From positions 1 to 64,000 of the forward strand of contig CAYZGU010000020.1 of the NCBI GenBank assembly GCA_964478165.1: a DNA stretch of 64,000 nucleotides. The letters run 5' to 3'. Below, piece by piece: positions 9,555 through 19,400 of the stretch. Below the pieces are notes generated by a model that had not been told where the DNA came from, made no database searches, and saw only the letters and a list, made by a program, of their open reading frames with translations. A program made the position numbers and the translations under genes. The stretch is from CAYZGU01 sp964478165 (GTDB lineage Bacteria; Poribacteria; WGA-4E; JAJDTR01). Position 1 is the stretch's first letter, and every line of letters begins with the position of its first letter.

Positions 9555-11105
9555 TTATTCTTGTTGTGGATCGGTAATCGCTATTAGATAATCCTTAATC
9601 AGCTGCTGGTACCGAACGGGGATGTTATTTTTGTCAAGAGCTTCTGCGTAGTGTTGTTTTGCATTGAGAAGTACACCTCGGTATTGCATATATTCGGGTT
9701 GTTCCTCATCATGCATAGTCCCGAAACCCACAAAGACTCCCTTGAAGTTGTCTGAATACGACGGGCGATTTTTCAAGGTCAATGCAACTCCTTCTGCGTG
9801 GAGCGATCGTAGCGAATTGTTTTGCTGTTGTGACTTCGTAAATTCGGGGTCGTCGCTCCTCTTTTCTGTCTCAAATTTCGGATCGTCTGAGGCAGTTCTC
9901 CCGCTGGTTTCACCTGTTGTGGATGTTTCCCCTGGTTTGCTTTTTGCATTTGCAACACTACCCGATTCTCGATCCATCTCGATCTCAGCTAATGCAATAC
10001 GCTGCCGGCTACTCCTAATCTGGGCCAAGATCTGGCTTAACTGCGAATAGTTCTTAGCGAGCTTGTCGATTTCGGTTAACGGCCGCACGATCTCCCGTAG
10101 GCTATTAGGGTTGAGTGTTTCTGACTGAACTTGAGCCAATTGCTTGGTCAGCTCTGTTGTAACCTGGTTGATCGGTAATTGTCTTGAGATTACATCAAAC
10201 AGAGTCCGGAGTTCTTCTCGTAATCCGGGGGACAATTCTTGTTGTCTAGCGAGTCTCGCCAAGGCATCGATAAATTGGCTCGCGTCCTCATGTCTGAAGC
10301 GTTCGAACTTTTCGCTAATTTCTGCGATTACCCTTGTTGCCTCTTTAATCTCATGTACTGGTAACGTTGCTCTCCGATTCCGAACGTCATCACGGAGTCG
10401 ACTCAGACGCTCTTGAATTTCATGAACCTCTGCTCTCTTAGGAAATGCTACAGCGTCTTCGATTTTGGCCGTGAGCGCCGGGTTATCCAGATTGTGAGTC
10501 ATTTGTACGAGAGCTTTAGCAGTCTCTAAAATCGCTCTTTGCTGAGCGAGCGTCGGAAGAATGGGCACGTCGTACATGCGGGGTACGGCGGTGGATGCGA
10601 AAATCAACAACACCGGTATTGGAAACCATCTGAGAATCGATGGGGGCGTATATCGAGCGACTTCGGAGCAACTGATTTCTCTCCCAATGGTCGCAGTGTC
10701 ATGAATCTGTAGGCGACTGAGGTCGTCTGTTGCGCCGCGATCAATTAGTTCAACCGCCGTACTGAAGCGTTCTTTGAGGTTCAACTGCTTATCAACGAGG
10801 AGTGCAGCGGAAAGAGGAGTTGCTTTTTTTGCGACACTGATAGCCCAGATGATTGAACAGAGAAGCGGAAAAAAGAGAAGATTTCGGGTTGGGAGTTGCA
10901 CGAATCGGTTAAAGCAGATCAGGCCACTAGTGAGCACAAGGCCCCAGAAAACGTGGTGAGCCAGCTTCGTGAATACAGACTGTACCCACATCCGACGTCG
11001 GATGATTGACAATCGGCGGTGAATAATATGGGTGTGTTCGACTCCTAGTGGATCATCGACGTGTTGAGTAATTTCCTTCGATGACGTTTCGCTGGACGGT
11101 GACAT
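9555..11105 (-). CDS. Membrane-anchored helical protein, DUF4175-like
   Basis: A 516-aa protein of unknown function. It has two close hydrophobic segments at about residues 52-90 and a third near 160-172, followed by a long helical, probably coiled-coil, region (about 185-370) and a Ser/Thr/Asp-rich linker. The segment LLVDKQLNLKERFSTAVEL and the C-terminal YQQLIKDYLIAI resemble DUF4175-type proteins, which in other genomes are found near MoxR/Bat-type genes; this comparison is from memory and is not tested. A good AAGGAAG precedes the ATG. The TVP38-like gene follows almost without a gap. Confidence 0.7.
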   Translation of the reverse strand: MSPSSETSSKEITQHVDDPLGVEHTHIIHRRLSIIRRRMWVQSVFTKLAHHVFWGLVLTSGLICFNRFVQLPTRNLLFFPLLCSIIWAISVAKKATPLSAALLVDKQLNLKERFSTAVELIDRGATDDLSRLQIHDTATIGREISCSEVARYTPPSILRWFPIPVLLIFASTAVPRMYDVPILPTLAQQRAILETAKALVQMTHNLDNPALTAKIEDAVAFPKRAEVHEIQERLSRLRDDVRNRRATLPVHEIKEATRVIAEISEKFERFRHEDASQFIDALARLARQQELSPGLREELRTLFDVISRQLPINQVTTELTKQLAQVQSETLNPNSLREIVRPLTEIDKLAKNYSQLSQILAQIRSSRQRIALAEIEMDRESGSVANAKSKPGETSTTGETSGRTASDDPKFETEKRSDDPEFTKSQQQNNSLRSLHAEGVALTLKNRPSYSDNFKGVFVGFGTMHDEEQPEYMQYRGVLLNAKQHYAEALDKNNIPVRYQQLIKDYLIAITDPQQE

Positions 11106-11197
11106 TGAGATTCTTCCTTATGAGTCATTCTATATTAATAGAATTTACTTAAGTGGCGAAGTGTTTAGCGGTGAGGTACGCGGTGTTTTTTCGTTCT

Positions 11198-12184
11198 TCA
11201 TTTGTAACTGTTACAGGATTCATCTAGAGATTGCTGCGCGGCAGAGAATACCTCTCGAACGGTGACTTGCTCAAGGCTTTTACGCGCAATTACTTTATGC
11301 TGTGGCCAGATTGGTGCCCACTGAAAGGGGTTTGACGCACCGAAAAGTGCGATCGTCGTTGTTTTAAGTGCTGTACTCAGGTGCATAGGTCCCGTATCGT
11401 TACTTATAAAGAGATCACATCTTTGAATAATTGCAGCGAGTTGCATTGTGGTTGTATTTGAGACAACTGTTGGTTTGTTGGTTAACATCTGTGCTAATTC
11501 GTCTGGTAGAGCTTTTTCTCGTGGCCCCGCTGTGATGCATATCTGTGCGTCGTATGCATCGCAGAGGAGGTTAGCGACTTCGGCAAATCCTTCCTTTGCC
11601 CACCGCCGATCTGTTGCCCCGGCACCAGGATTGAGCCCGATTAACAGTCGTTTGTCGGCGATTTCAGCATTGGCGAAGTAGTTGTTTGCCCACGACTGTG
11701 TCTTCTGATCTACAAATACCTCCGGTTCATCGCTCTCTGGCTGGATGCCCAGGCCGCGGACCACGTCTAGATATCTGGACGTTTCATGCTGGTTCGTGTT
11801 ATTTGGCACAGCAATCTGTAGTAGTTTTCGCCCACCGGAGTTCGTGTAGAATCCAATCCGGTAAGGAATTCCGGCAAGAAATGTGTGCATTACTAGTCGG
11901 AACGTTGGTTGGAGCACGACAGCCATTTGGAACGACCGTTTTGCCATACCGTATAGGAGCTTCGGTATTGACCGCTGGTAGGGGATTACTTCGTTCAATC
12001 TGGGATTTGCTGCGACTAGGTCCGTACGCACGGGATCAACCATGCAGGCAATGAATGCGGAGGGGAATTTGTGCCGCAATGCGCGAATAACAGGTGTCAT
12101 CAAAACCGTTTCGCCAAGCGGTCCAATTCGGATAATTAGTATACGTTGGATGTGTCTTGAATCGATGAGCTTGTTGGAAGACAT
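11198..12184 (-). CDS. Glycosyltransferase family 9 (heptosyltransferase-type)
   Basis: A 328-aa GT-B fold transferase of family 9, whose known members add heptose from ADP-heptose to the lipopolysaccharide core. The N-terminus shows ILIIRIGPLGETVLMTPVIRAL, where the usual GDxxL acceptor motif reads GETVL. The donor site shows LNPGAGATDRRW and FISNDTGPMHLSTAL. Presence of this family suggests an LPS-like outer membrane, but the acceptor sugar cannot be known from sequence. AAAGGTAG lies before the ATG. It appears to be a single-gene unit downstream of the cold-shock gene terminator. Confidence 0.87.
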   Translation of the reverse strand: MSSNKLIDSRHIQRILIIRIGPLGETVLMTPVIRALRHKFPSAFIACMVDPVRTDLVAANPRLNEVIPYQRSIPKLLYGMAKRSFQMAVVLQPTFRLVMHTFLAGIPYRIGFYTNSGGRKLLQIAVPNNTNQHETSRYLDVVRGLGIQPESDEPEVFVDQKTQSWANNYFANAEIADKRLLIGLNPGAGATDRRWAKEGFAEVANLLCDAYDAQICITAGPREKALPDELAQMLTNKPTVVSNTTTMQLAAIIQRCDLFISNDTGPMHLSTALKTTTIALFGASNPFQWAPIWPQHKVIARKSLEQVTVREVFSAAQQSLDESCNSYK

Positions 12185-12297
12185 GTTCTACCTTTCGCGT
12201 TCCGAATCGTTGTTCTTGCTTCAGGTTGATAGCGAGGGTTGTAATGTCAATGACAGAGCTGATGTTTGAATAGGATGTAACTACCGTCATTCCCAAA

Positions 12298-12338
12298 CTC
12301 AAAATAGAAAGAGGCTCCCATAATCTGAGAGCCTCTTT
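12298..12338 (-). terminator. Intrinsic terminator of the cold-shock gene
   Basis: Ten-base arms (12308-12317 and 12329-12338) with an 11-base loop are followed on the minus strand by CTATTTT. It lies 46 bases past the cold-shock protein stop codon and before the GT9 gene, and fits a Rho-independent terminator. Confidence 0.85.
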
Positions 12339-12383
12339 GCGCGCTTAATTAGACAATCTAGTCGTATTAACGACAATTCGACT

Positions 12384-12584
12384 TCAAATCTTGACTACAT
12401 TTTCGGCTTGAAGCCCCTTGTTTCCCTGGACAATATCGAACTCGACTTCTTGGTCTTCGTCAAGCGTCTTGAATCCGTCTCCTCCAATGTTAGAATAGTG
12501 CACGAACACGTCTTGTCCGTCATCCGCCACGATGAAACCGAAGCCTTTCTGATCGCTGAACCATTTTACTCGACCTGTTGCCAT
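12384..12584 (-). CDS. cspA: Cold-shock protein (CspA family)
   Basis: A 66-aa single OB-fold nucleic-acid-binding protein. It starts MATGRVKWF and carries both RNA-binding motifs, RNP1 (KGFGFI) and RNP2 (VFVHY). Members bind single-stranded RNA and DNA and act as RNA chaperones. A longer frame extends upstream to 12683, but the ATG at 12584 has a clear AAGGAG at proper distance and gives the standard family length. A sigma70-type promoter lies about 130 bases upstream, so the messenger has an untranslated leader of about 120 bases, as is common for cold-shock genes, and an intrinsic terminator follows. Confidence 0.95.
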   Translation of the reverse strand: MATGRVKWFSDQKGFGFIVADDGQDVFVHYSNIGGDGFKTLDEDQEVEFDIVQGNKGLQAENVVKI

Positions 12585-12712
12585 TACTTTACATCTCCTT
12601 AAACCAATACTACGTATTTTCAAAGTTAACCTACTTGACGTTAGATGTGATTCACGTCGAAAATAGGTAAATTGATGTTTCACTTTCCCTCTGGCCTCTA
12701 TATTAGCCTATT

Positions 12713-12741
12713 GTTATACAAAATTGCCAGTTTATTTGCAA
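12713..12741 (-). promoter_or_regulatory. Sigma70-type promoter of the cold-shock gene
   Basis: On the minus strand a TTGCAA (-35, 12736-12741) is followed after 17 bases by TATAAC (-10, 12713-12718). The predicted start lies near 12706. The same TTGCAA with 17-base spacing precedes the microcompartment gene at 28986. Confidence 0.65.
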
Positions 12742-12832
12742 GTGGTAATTAGAAAAACGCAAGTTTTCTGTTGTTTTTTTGCATTGACAAGTTATTTCGG
12801 ATGTGAAAATTGCGCCGTAGCATGAGAATCTA

Positions 12833-12841
12833 TGATATAAT
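12833..12841 (+). promoter_or_regulatory. Extended -10 promoter of the PhyH gene
   Basis: TGATATAAT is a full extended -10 element (TGnTATAAT). It stands 130 bases before the PhyH start codon. A TTGACA at 12785 is too far away to pair with it. Confidence 0.5.
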
Positions 12842-12971
12842 GACACCGATACGGAAGAAAGTTGATAGGTATGTGGTAGAGGCGCTTATTGCCCATTTGT
12901 CCATGATTAGGAACCATGTGCATGCGGTTTTCGAAACAGGACAGATATTTATAACGACTGGAGGCTTAATC

Positions 12972-13907
12972 ATGAGCAAAGCCGATGATGTGCCAAGGCT
13001 GACGGCCGATTTGGCAATTGCGAAGGAAGACCTGGACCGGTTTGGCTATTGCTTGATTGCAAATGCAGTTGGTCGAGATGAAGTTCTATCGCTTCGCAAA
13101 AGACTTGAGGCACAGGCAGCTGCTGAGAAGCAGAGTGGGTTTGCGCATGAAGATGCTGGTGCAAATGGAAGTGGTGTGAATCAGCGTGTCTGGTTTCTAG
13201 TAAACAAGGGTAAAGTGTTCCGAGACTTGCTGGTACATGACTTGGTACGTGAACTCGTACCGCACATTCTCGGTGAGAAATTTGTGCTATCAAGCTTTAC
13301 TGCAAACATTGCTAAGCCTGGTGGGCTAATGGCAATGCACACGGACCAATGGTGGATGCCGTGTCCCACAAATTCTGACAGGAAAACGGTTAAGCCAGGT
13401 TCCATGACTGCTGCAAAGTTCAGAGGTCGATCCAGTGCTCCATTGCACTCTGAAACTACGATGTGGATTCCGCCCGCAGTGGCTTGCAATGTGATGTGGA
13501 TGCTCACTGATTTTACGATGGACAACGGTGCAACTCATGTTGTTCCAGCGAGTCATTTGAGCGGTAGGCAACCGGATGTGTGCTTGGATGAAGGTGTGAG
13601 TTCTGTTGCAGTGGAGGCTCCTGGTGGAACAGCGATGGTTTTTGACGGACGTCTGTGGCACAGCACCGGTGCAAATATCAGTAGCGGGTCACGGCTTGGT
13701 GTGCTGAGTTATTTTTGTGCGCCCCAATTTCGACAGCAGGAGAACCTCACGGTTGGAACAGATCCAAAGATTTTGAAGGAGGCATCACGTGAACTCATGT
13801 CGTTGCTCGGGTTCAAGCTGTGGCAAGGCTACGGACGCATAGAAAGCCCGCAGGATGAATTTATCTTGCCCGGTCAAACTTCATTGGGCGAGTTGTCCCC
13901 TAAATAG
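12972..13907 (+). CDS. Phytanoyl-CoA dioxygenase (PhyH) family protein
   Basis: Fe(II)/2-oxoglutarate-dependent oxygenase of 311 aa. The metal-binding triad is visible: His123 and Asp125 in MAMHTDQWW and His230 in DGRLWHSTGAN; Arg241 is placed to bind 2-oxoglutarate. The substrate is not predictable, since PhyH-family enzymes hydroxylate lipids, amino acids, alkaloids and other small molecules. An upstream in-frame start at 12810 exists, but the ATG at 12972 has GGAGG seven bases away and begins the conserved region. It stands alone, with an extended -10 promoter upstream. PhyH proteins are numerous in some uncultured phyla, including Poribacteria. Confidence 0.88.
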   Translation: MSKADDVPRLTADLAIAKEDLDRFGYCLIANAVGRDEVLSLRKRLEAQAAAEKQSGFAHEDAGANGSGVNQRVWFLVNKGKVFRDLLVHDLVRELVPHILGEKFVLSSFTANIAKPGGLMAMHTDQWWMPCPTNSDRKTVKPGSMTAAKFRGRSSAPLHSETTMWIPPAVACNVMWMLTDFTMDNGATHVVPASHLSGRQPDVCLDEGVSSVAVEAPGGTAMVFDGRLWHSTGANISSGSRLGVLSYFCAPQFRQQENLTVGTDPKILKEASRELMSLLGFKLWQGYGRIESPQDEFILPGQTSLGELSPK

Positions 13908-15135
13908 GGGGTTTCTTGGTAACTCGGGTCGAAAGTTTGTTGCCGAAAGCACACAAAGCGGAGAACATCTTTGAAGGCGGCGTATTCAAATTTTCCTCTG
14001 GCTGAGGATGAACGTCTTGAATTTGAAAAAAAGTGGTATTTTCATGTGTGAAAATGCTCTGTCCCCAAAGTTGGTCGAAAATCTTAACCTTGAGACCTAT
14101 CAACCTGATGCTTAACATATCGGGCTGCGAGCCCGATATGTTAAGAGATAGAATTGCCCCCGCCATTGTCGATTCCAATCGTCAACCAAAAAAACATTAG
14201 CCGTTCATGGGCGTTTGCACATGCTTAACCTTGTGGTGGGATGGAACATCTTTCTGGAACTGCGCGATTGGTCTAAGACATTTCCGAAGGTGTGGGTATC
14301 CTGTGTTCGAATTTGTAGCTCTGTCATTTGCATTTGACTGCCATCTCTCCAATTGTTCCCTATGAGAAACAGCGAACAAACGTATGAACTGGAATCCTGT
14401 TCCTTTGTCTCGCTGAAAACTGGTTTCTTTATCACCGACTCCAGTGAACAAGATTGCGAAAATTTCTCTGTGGTGTACCCAAGTCACTCGCAGAATGAGT
14501 TGGCATTTCCCGCGGATGAAGCTTCAAATTCGGAAGGAATACTGGTAGTTCGGGTTGCACGTGGAGGGGCCGTGTTTTGTGATTTCCGCTTCTGGAATTC
14601 GGCCAGTCCAATTACTCATGGGTCGATCGCAATCTGATTTTCTGCGGAGATAGTTCCCGGTGGCCTCGCCTTAGGGAGGATATATCTGTGTCCTACTTCA
14701 TGAGTCTGTGCAATCTAATTCGACAACAGTTGCAAGGTTCCGGAACGCTTTGAATGGCTTCTACTTTTTCAAGTGACAGAGCTGTACGGTTCGGACGCGG
14801 TTGTGGAACTATCTACAAAGATCGCGTCGCGCTTTGAATGTTTCATAAAGCGTGCATTTGGAATGGAAAAGGTCTTCTTGTCAGCGGGAAGTGTCTACCA
14901 AACTCGTGTGGTCCGGATTCTAGAGACGCGTAAGTTGCACCGAGATGGTGAATTTGTTGAAGAGTTTCGTCGTGCTATGACGTCGTTAGGCTAGATGGGA
15001 GCAACTGATTCTGGTTCGTACGGCGAGAAATCAAGCGCGGATTGACGCATATGGTGTGGCACAATGGCGCAGTAGTCCATGGAGAAAATATAAGGCGTGG
15101 TTTATGGAACCCTCATTTTGCTCCTGAAAAGGCTG
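13908..15135. other. Gene-free region of 1.2 kb between convergent genes
   Basis: No supported gene. It holds the hairpin at 14111-14145. The longest plus-strand frames (14353-14637, 14773-14994) lack ribosome binding sites and recognisable families; they could be remnants of lost genes. Confidence 0.55.
14111..14145. repeat. 16-bp perfect hairpin with 3-base loop
   Basis: Perfect 16-base arms (14111-14126 and 14130-14145) with loop GCG. It lies about 200 bases past the PhyH stop. No T tract follows. It may terminate or stabilise the transcript. Confidence 0.8.
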
Positions 15136-15444
15136 TTAGTCGGAGGCCTTTGAACCTGGTGGACTATCTTCCGGCCCTAATGCATTGTCTAAGTTCTGTA
15201 TCAGGCGTTGAATTACCTCCGAAGCATGTTTCCGTTCTTTATACATCTGTTCTGCGATATTGAGCGCGACCAGAATTGCTACACTGAGTTGATCATAACC
15301 TTTGCGGTTTACCTGGCGCATCAGTTGATCGACATGGTGCGCCAAGGTTCGTATATCGTCCTCGCTCAAGTTGTCAGTGGGTTTTATCAGATATTGATTG
15401 TTGAAAATGTCAATTTTGACTGTTGTGGGTTCTGAAGTGTCCAT
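15136..15444 (-). CDS. zapA: Cell division protein ZapA
   Basis: A 102-aa ZapA-family protein, which binds FtsZ and stabilises the Z ring. It has the family layout: a short beta region (TVKIDIFNNQYLIK), then LSEDDIRTLAHHVDQLMRQV, then SVAILVALNIAEQMYKE leading into a C-terminal helix. GGAAGG precedes the ATG. It is the last gene of a long minus-strand run and follows aroE by 103 bases. Confidence 0.88.
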   Translation of the reverse strand: MDTSEPTTVKIDIFNNQYLIKPTDNLSEDDIRTLAHHVDQLMRQVNRKGYDQLSVAILVALNIAEQMYKERKHASEVIQRLIQNLDNALGPEDSPPGSKASD

Positions 15445-15547
15445 TAATCACCTTCCGAGAATGTTGCATGATGCTGTAACGCAACTTTCATAAAGAAACT
15501 AAAATTCCAGTAGGAGCTAAATATTAAATTCAGTTCAGGGACTTGGT

Positions 15548-16408
15548 TCATTTCCGATTTAATGCTTCTTGTACGGCTTGCTGCATCGTTAGAACGGGTG
15601 CTGGCACGTTCGTCCATTTTTCAAACGCAATCGCGCCTTGATGGATTAGCATTCCAAGGCCTTGAATCGTGTGACAACCCTGTGCAGCAGCTTCTTGCAA
15701 TAGGCGCGTTTCGGGAGGTGTATAGACAATATCATAGACAACGGTCCTTGGCTGCAGCCACTGTGAGAGAATCAATGGGGGATGGGAAGTCCGCATGCCA
15801 ATTGGTGTTGTGTTGACGAGCAATGATACGTCTTTTACGACGCTGGCTAGTCGTTGGTCATCAAGCCCGATTGCCTGTAATGATGTGCCTGTCTTTTTAG
15901 AGAAATCGGTGGCGATTGCATCTGCTTTGGATACGGTGCGATTGGCGATAAAAATGGGTTTAAGACCGATGGCGATTAATGCTACAAGCACTGCCCGTGC
16001 TGCGCCACCTGCGCCAATTACGAGTGCAGAATCGCCTTGAACTGGCTCAATCCCGGTCTCTCGCATCCCTGCCAAAAAGCCAGGGACATCCGTATTCTCT
16101 CCTTTTATCTTTCCACATTCAAAGATTAGTGTATTCGCAGCACCGGTTAACTCGACATCGTGCGAAATTTCATCAACAAGTGGAATCACAGCCTCTTTAT
16201 GAGGAATGGTTACGTTGATTCCAACCACGTTCATTGCCTTGAATCCTTCGATAGCCGCAGGCAAACTGTGCGGTTCTACGTGAAACGGGAGATAGGCATA
16301 GTCGAGTCCTAATTCTGCAAAGGCGGCATTGTGCATCTGTGGCGAATGGCTGTGTTTAATTGGGTCGCCAATTACTCCAACAATCTTAGTTTTTCCCGTA
16401 ATCTGCAT
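15548..16408 (-). CDS. aroE: Shikimate dehydrogenase (NADP+)
   Basis: A complete 286-aa AroE that reduces 3-dehydroshikimate to shikimate with NADPH in aromatic amino acid synthesis. The shikimate site shows KHSHSPQMHN (residues 18-27), the catalytic Lys71 in NVTIPHK, and Asp107 in ENTD. The dinucleotide site shows GAGGAAR (132-138), and the C-terminal GLGMLIHQGAIAFEKW is a family signature. It lies 23 bases after the indolepyruvate oxidoreductase gene. That neighbour degrades aryl pyruvates, so both touch aromatic amino acid metabolism, although the link may be accidental. Confidence 0.96.
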   Translation of the reverse strand: MQITGKTKIVGVIGDPIKHSHSPQMHNAAFAELGLDYAYLPFHVEPHSLPAAIEGFKAMNVVGINVTIPHKEAVIPLVDEISHDVELTGAANTLIFECGKIKGENTDVPGFLAGMRETGIEPVQGDSALVIGAGGAARAVLVALIAIGLKPIFIANRTVSKADAIATDFSKKTGTSLQAIGLDDQRLASVVKDVSLLVNTTPIGMRTSHPPLILSQWLQPRTVVYDIVYTPPETRLLQEAAAQGCHTIQGLGMLIHQGAIAFEKWTNVPAPVLTMQQAVQEALNRK

Positions 16409-16431
16409 ATCGGCTTAAGAGTGGGGTAAGC

Positions 16432-19400
16432 TCAAACTGAGTCTTTAGAATTCCGGTTTCCTATCAGTTTCTCAACCCGAGTTTTGGCGGATTCCATCTT
16501 CGGATAGCGAACTTCCCTATAACCACGCACTTCGTCCGGTACTTCTAGAGCGTGGAGATGATTTTCATAGTTCTCTGCGTCCGATGGAACAAACGTATCA
16601 ACTACCTCAGTTATATACCAATTGCGGAAAGACTTTTCTTTTGCGTGCCACTGCGAAAGCCAACGCCTGAGAAACTTCATTCGTTTCATCAAACTCAGTT
16701 GCCAGTTGCGTGTCTCTACGTCACGTTCAAAGTCAATTCCCAGGATTCGGAAATGTGGTCGGTTCAGATGAACGTACTTTATCTTGTCTCCATTGGCGTC
16801 ATTAATGTCGTAGCGCTCCTTATCCCTCTGCAGCTTCTCCTGACTCGTTAGCAAGTGTGACACATAGATCTCGTCTTTGATGAGCATGACCTTGTGCAGA
16901 GAAGTGATGACAGATTTGGTTGCTCGATGATTCATGTTGGCGGAATCTCGGACAAAAATTCTAGTAATCTTTTTTAGATACAGCCGCGCGTAATTCATGT
17001 TTTGGAATTGGATAAGGTCATATACGCGCAGCGCCAATTCATAGTGTGTCTCTTCATCTAGTTTGATGGTGGCTATGGCTTGTTGAATGATCTCTCTATA
17101 GGCACATGCTAAGGCCTTGCCTCGCCAGCGTTTTGCTAAAATCCGACATTTATCGTCAATAAGTTGCTTGTGCGATTTTTCTTTTTGTTCTTCTACGTAT
17201 GCTTCTGGCTGAAGAGCAAGCCGGCGACCAATTTCAAAAGCACGTTGATTTGCTTTCAGATCGCTAGATTTCACCACCTGTTTCAATGCTACATCCACGG
17301 ATTTGAGATCGAGTGGAATGAGGCCCCGTTGAAAGGCTACACCAAGCAACATTATGTTTGCATAGAGCTTATTTTTAAGTTGATCTTCAGCAATTTTGAA
17401 GAGATCTACTCCGAAATATTCGTCTGACTTGGTGTGCATCTTTAGCCATTTCTCGAGATCCCTAACTTCAAAATCATCCTGTCCAATCAGGGAAGTCACA
17501 GTGTCCGTCTTCGCTGTGTTGACAATTGCACTGGTCTGATCTGCTGAAGCCACACGGAATGCCGATTTCGGGTCGATTCCGCGAACTGCTTCTAGCAGAT
17601 CAAGTCCAAGCAGTAGATTTGCTTTACCGTATGGGATGACGGGCGAGGTTTCAGCATCAGTTTTTGAATAAGTCACATGTGTGTAGACACCGCCATTTCG
17701 AATTGCGAGTCCTTTCGTGTCGCAGAATTGTACACGGTATCCCTGAGCGTGTCCCGCAACTACAAGAATCTTCGAGATTGTTCCTATTCCCATACCACCA
17801 ACGCCCGCAGCATATGCGCTCCACGTTCGGCCGAAATTGACTGGTTTTGGCTGCGGAAGGGATTGGATCTCGTTTTTCCGCAGTTTCATTAGGCCGGCTC
17901 CCTTCTCTCCACGCCGTGGCCGTTTGCGAGTAATAATAACTTCTTCAAAAGAGGGACAAGCCCACTTAATGCGAGCACAGGCGCCGTCAGATACGCAATT
18001 AGATCGATCTATCCCAATCTTCGGACCATAATCTGTTTCAACTGTTTTTAAACCAGGACAGCCTGTGGATTTCGTGCACTCCAGACAAAATTCACAAACT
18101 TCCTCGGTTATGTTGATGTGTTTTTCGGTTTTTAGAAATCCTTGTTCCTTAAGTGTCTTTTGCTGTTCGCGTCGAATGCGTCGATGATAGGTGATTCCGC
18201 ACTCTTTGTCCGCAATAACGATTTTGACCCCAGCGCGAAGAATGGATTTTTCAAGAAATGTCTTGTATTCAGACCGCTGTTCTGGGTTGATGCGGACAAC
18301 CGGGATGTTGGCATCCCCAGCGAGTCCATCAGCGACCTTTTCTATGTCTTGGGCAAATGTGGGATTGCCAAGCAGATCCTTCCCAGTCGATGGAGTCGGC
18401 TGGTGGCCTGTCATAGCCGTAGTTTGGTTGTCTAGAATCACGTAGGTGATATCTTGCCCGTTCTTAATCGAATCAGAGATTGCTGCCATGCCTCCATGGA
18501 AGAAGGTTGAGTCGCCCATGAACACGACCTGCTTGTTTTGAATGAATGGGTCTATTCCTGCACCAGTTCCTCCTCCCAAAGCCATTGCGGACAAGTTATG
18601 CATCAGTCGTGGATAGGGTTCATACTTCAACATTGAATAACAACCGATGTCACCGTGGAAAACCAGATCTATTGGTGGTGAGTTATAACGTGATTTCATG
18701 TATTCTGGGTCCGTAAACTCCTTCGTAACATCTAGGAAAACACTGGCAGAATCGCGATGAGGACAGCCCGGACAGAATGTGGGAGTCCTATCTGGAATTC
18801 GAATTTGGTTGGAATTGACTTGCTCAATTCGCGCCCTTTCTCTTGAAAGCACGCTTTTGTCCACCCCTATCTTTGTCGAAGATTTGTGTCCAAGCAGCGT
18901 AATGAGTTTCTCAATGATAATCGATGGATTAAGTCCACCCATGTCGGGGATACCTTCCAATCCCCTGGGAAACTGTTTCCCCCACACCTCCACAAACCGG
19001 TCAATGTCCCGGTTCTGATAAAGCTGGTTGAGACTGGATTTTAGGTCATTCTCCAGAAGCGGGCGATTCTCTTCAATGACATAAATTTCTCGGACTTGCG
19101 TCGCAAATTCACGCACGATTGTGTCATCGATTGGATGGGTCAATCCGAATTTGAGAATCGGGAATTTACCCTGCAGCTCTAATTCCTGGAGGGCATGTTC
19201 TAGATAAGTGTACGCCAACCCTGAAGTAACGAATCCAATCTCCCGAATTTCTGGACTCGTGTGATAAATACGATTCAAGTTGAGCTCCCTCGCCGCTTTG
19301 ATTGCGTTAGGTAATCGCTCTTCTAGCACTTCAAGACCAATTCTGGCTGAATCAGGCGGTAGCACAACTCGGTTTGAGACGTCAATTGATGCTGTATCGA

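Noticed and set aside
14353..14994. Two plus-strand frames after the PhyH gene
   Set aside because: No ribosome binding sites, no recognised domain, and the reading breaks repeatedly. At most they are remnants.
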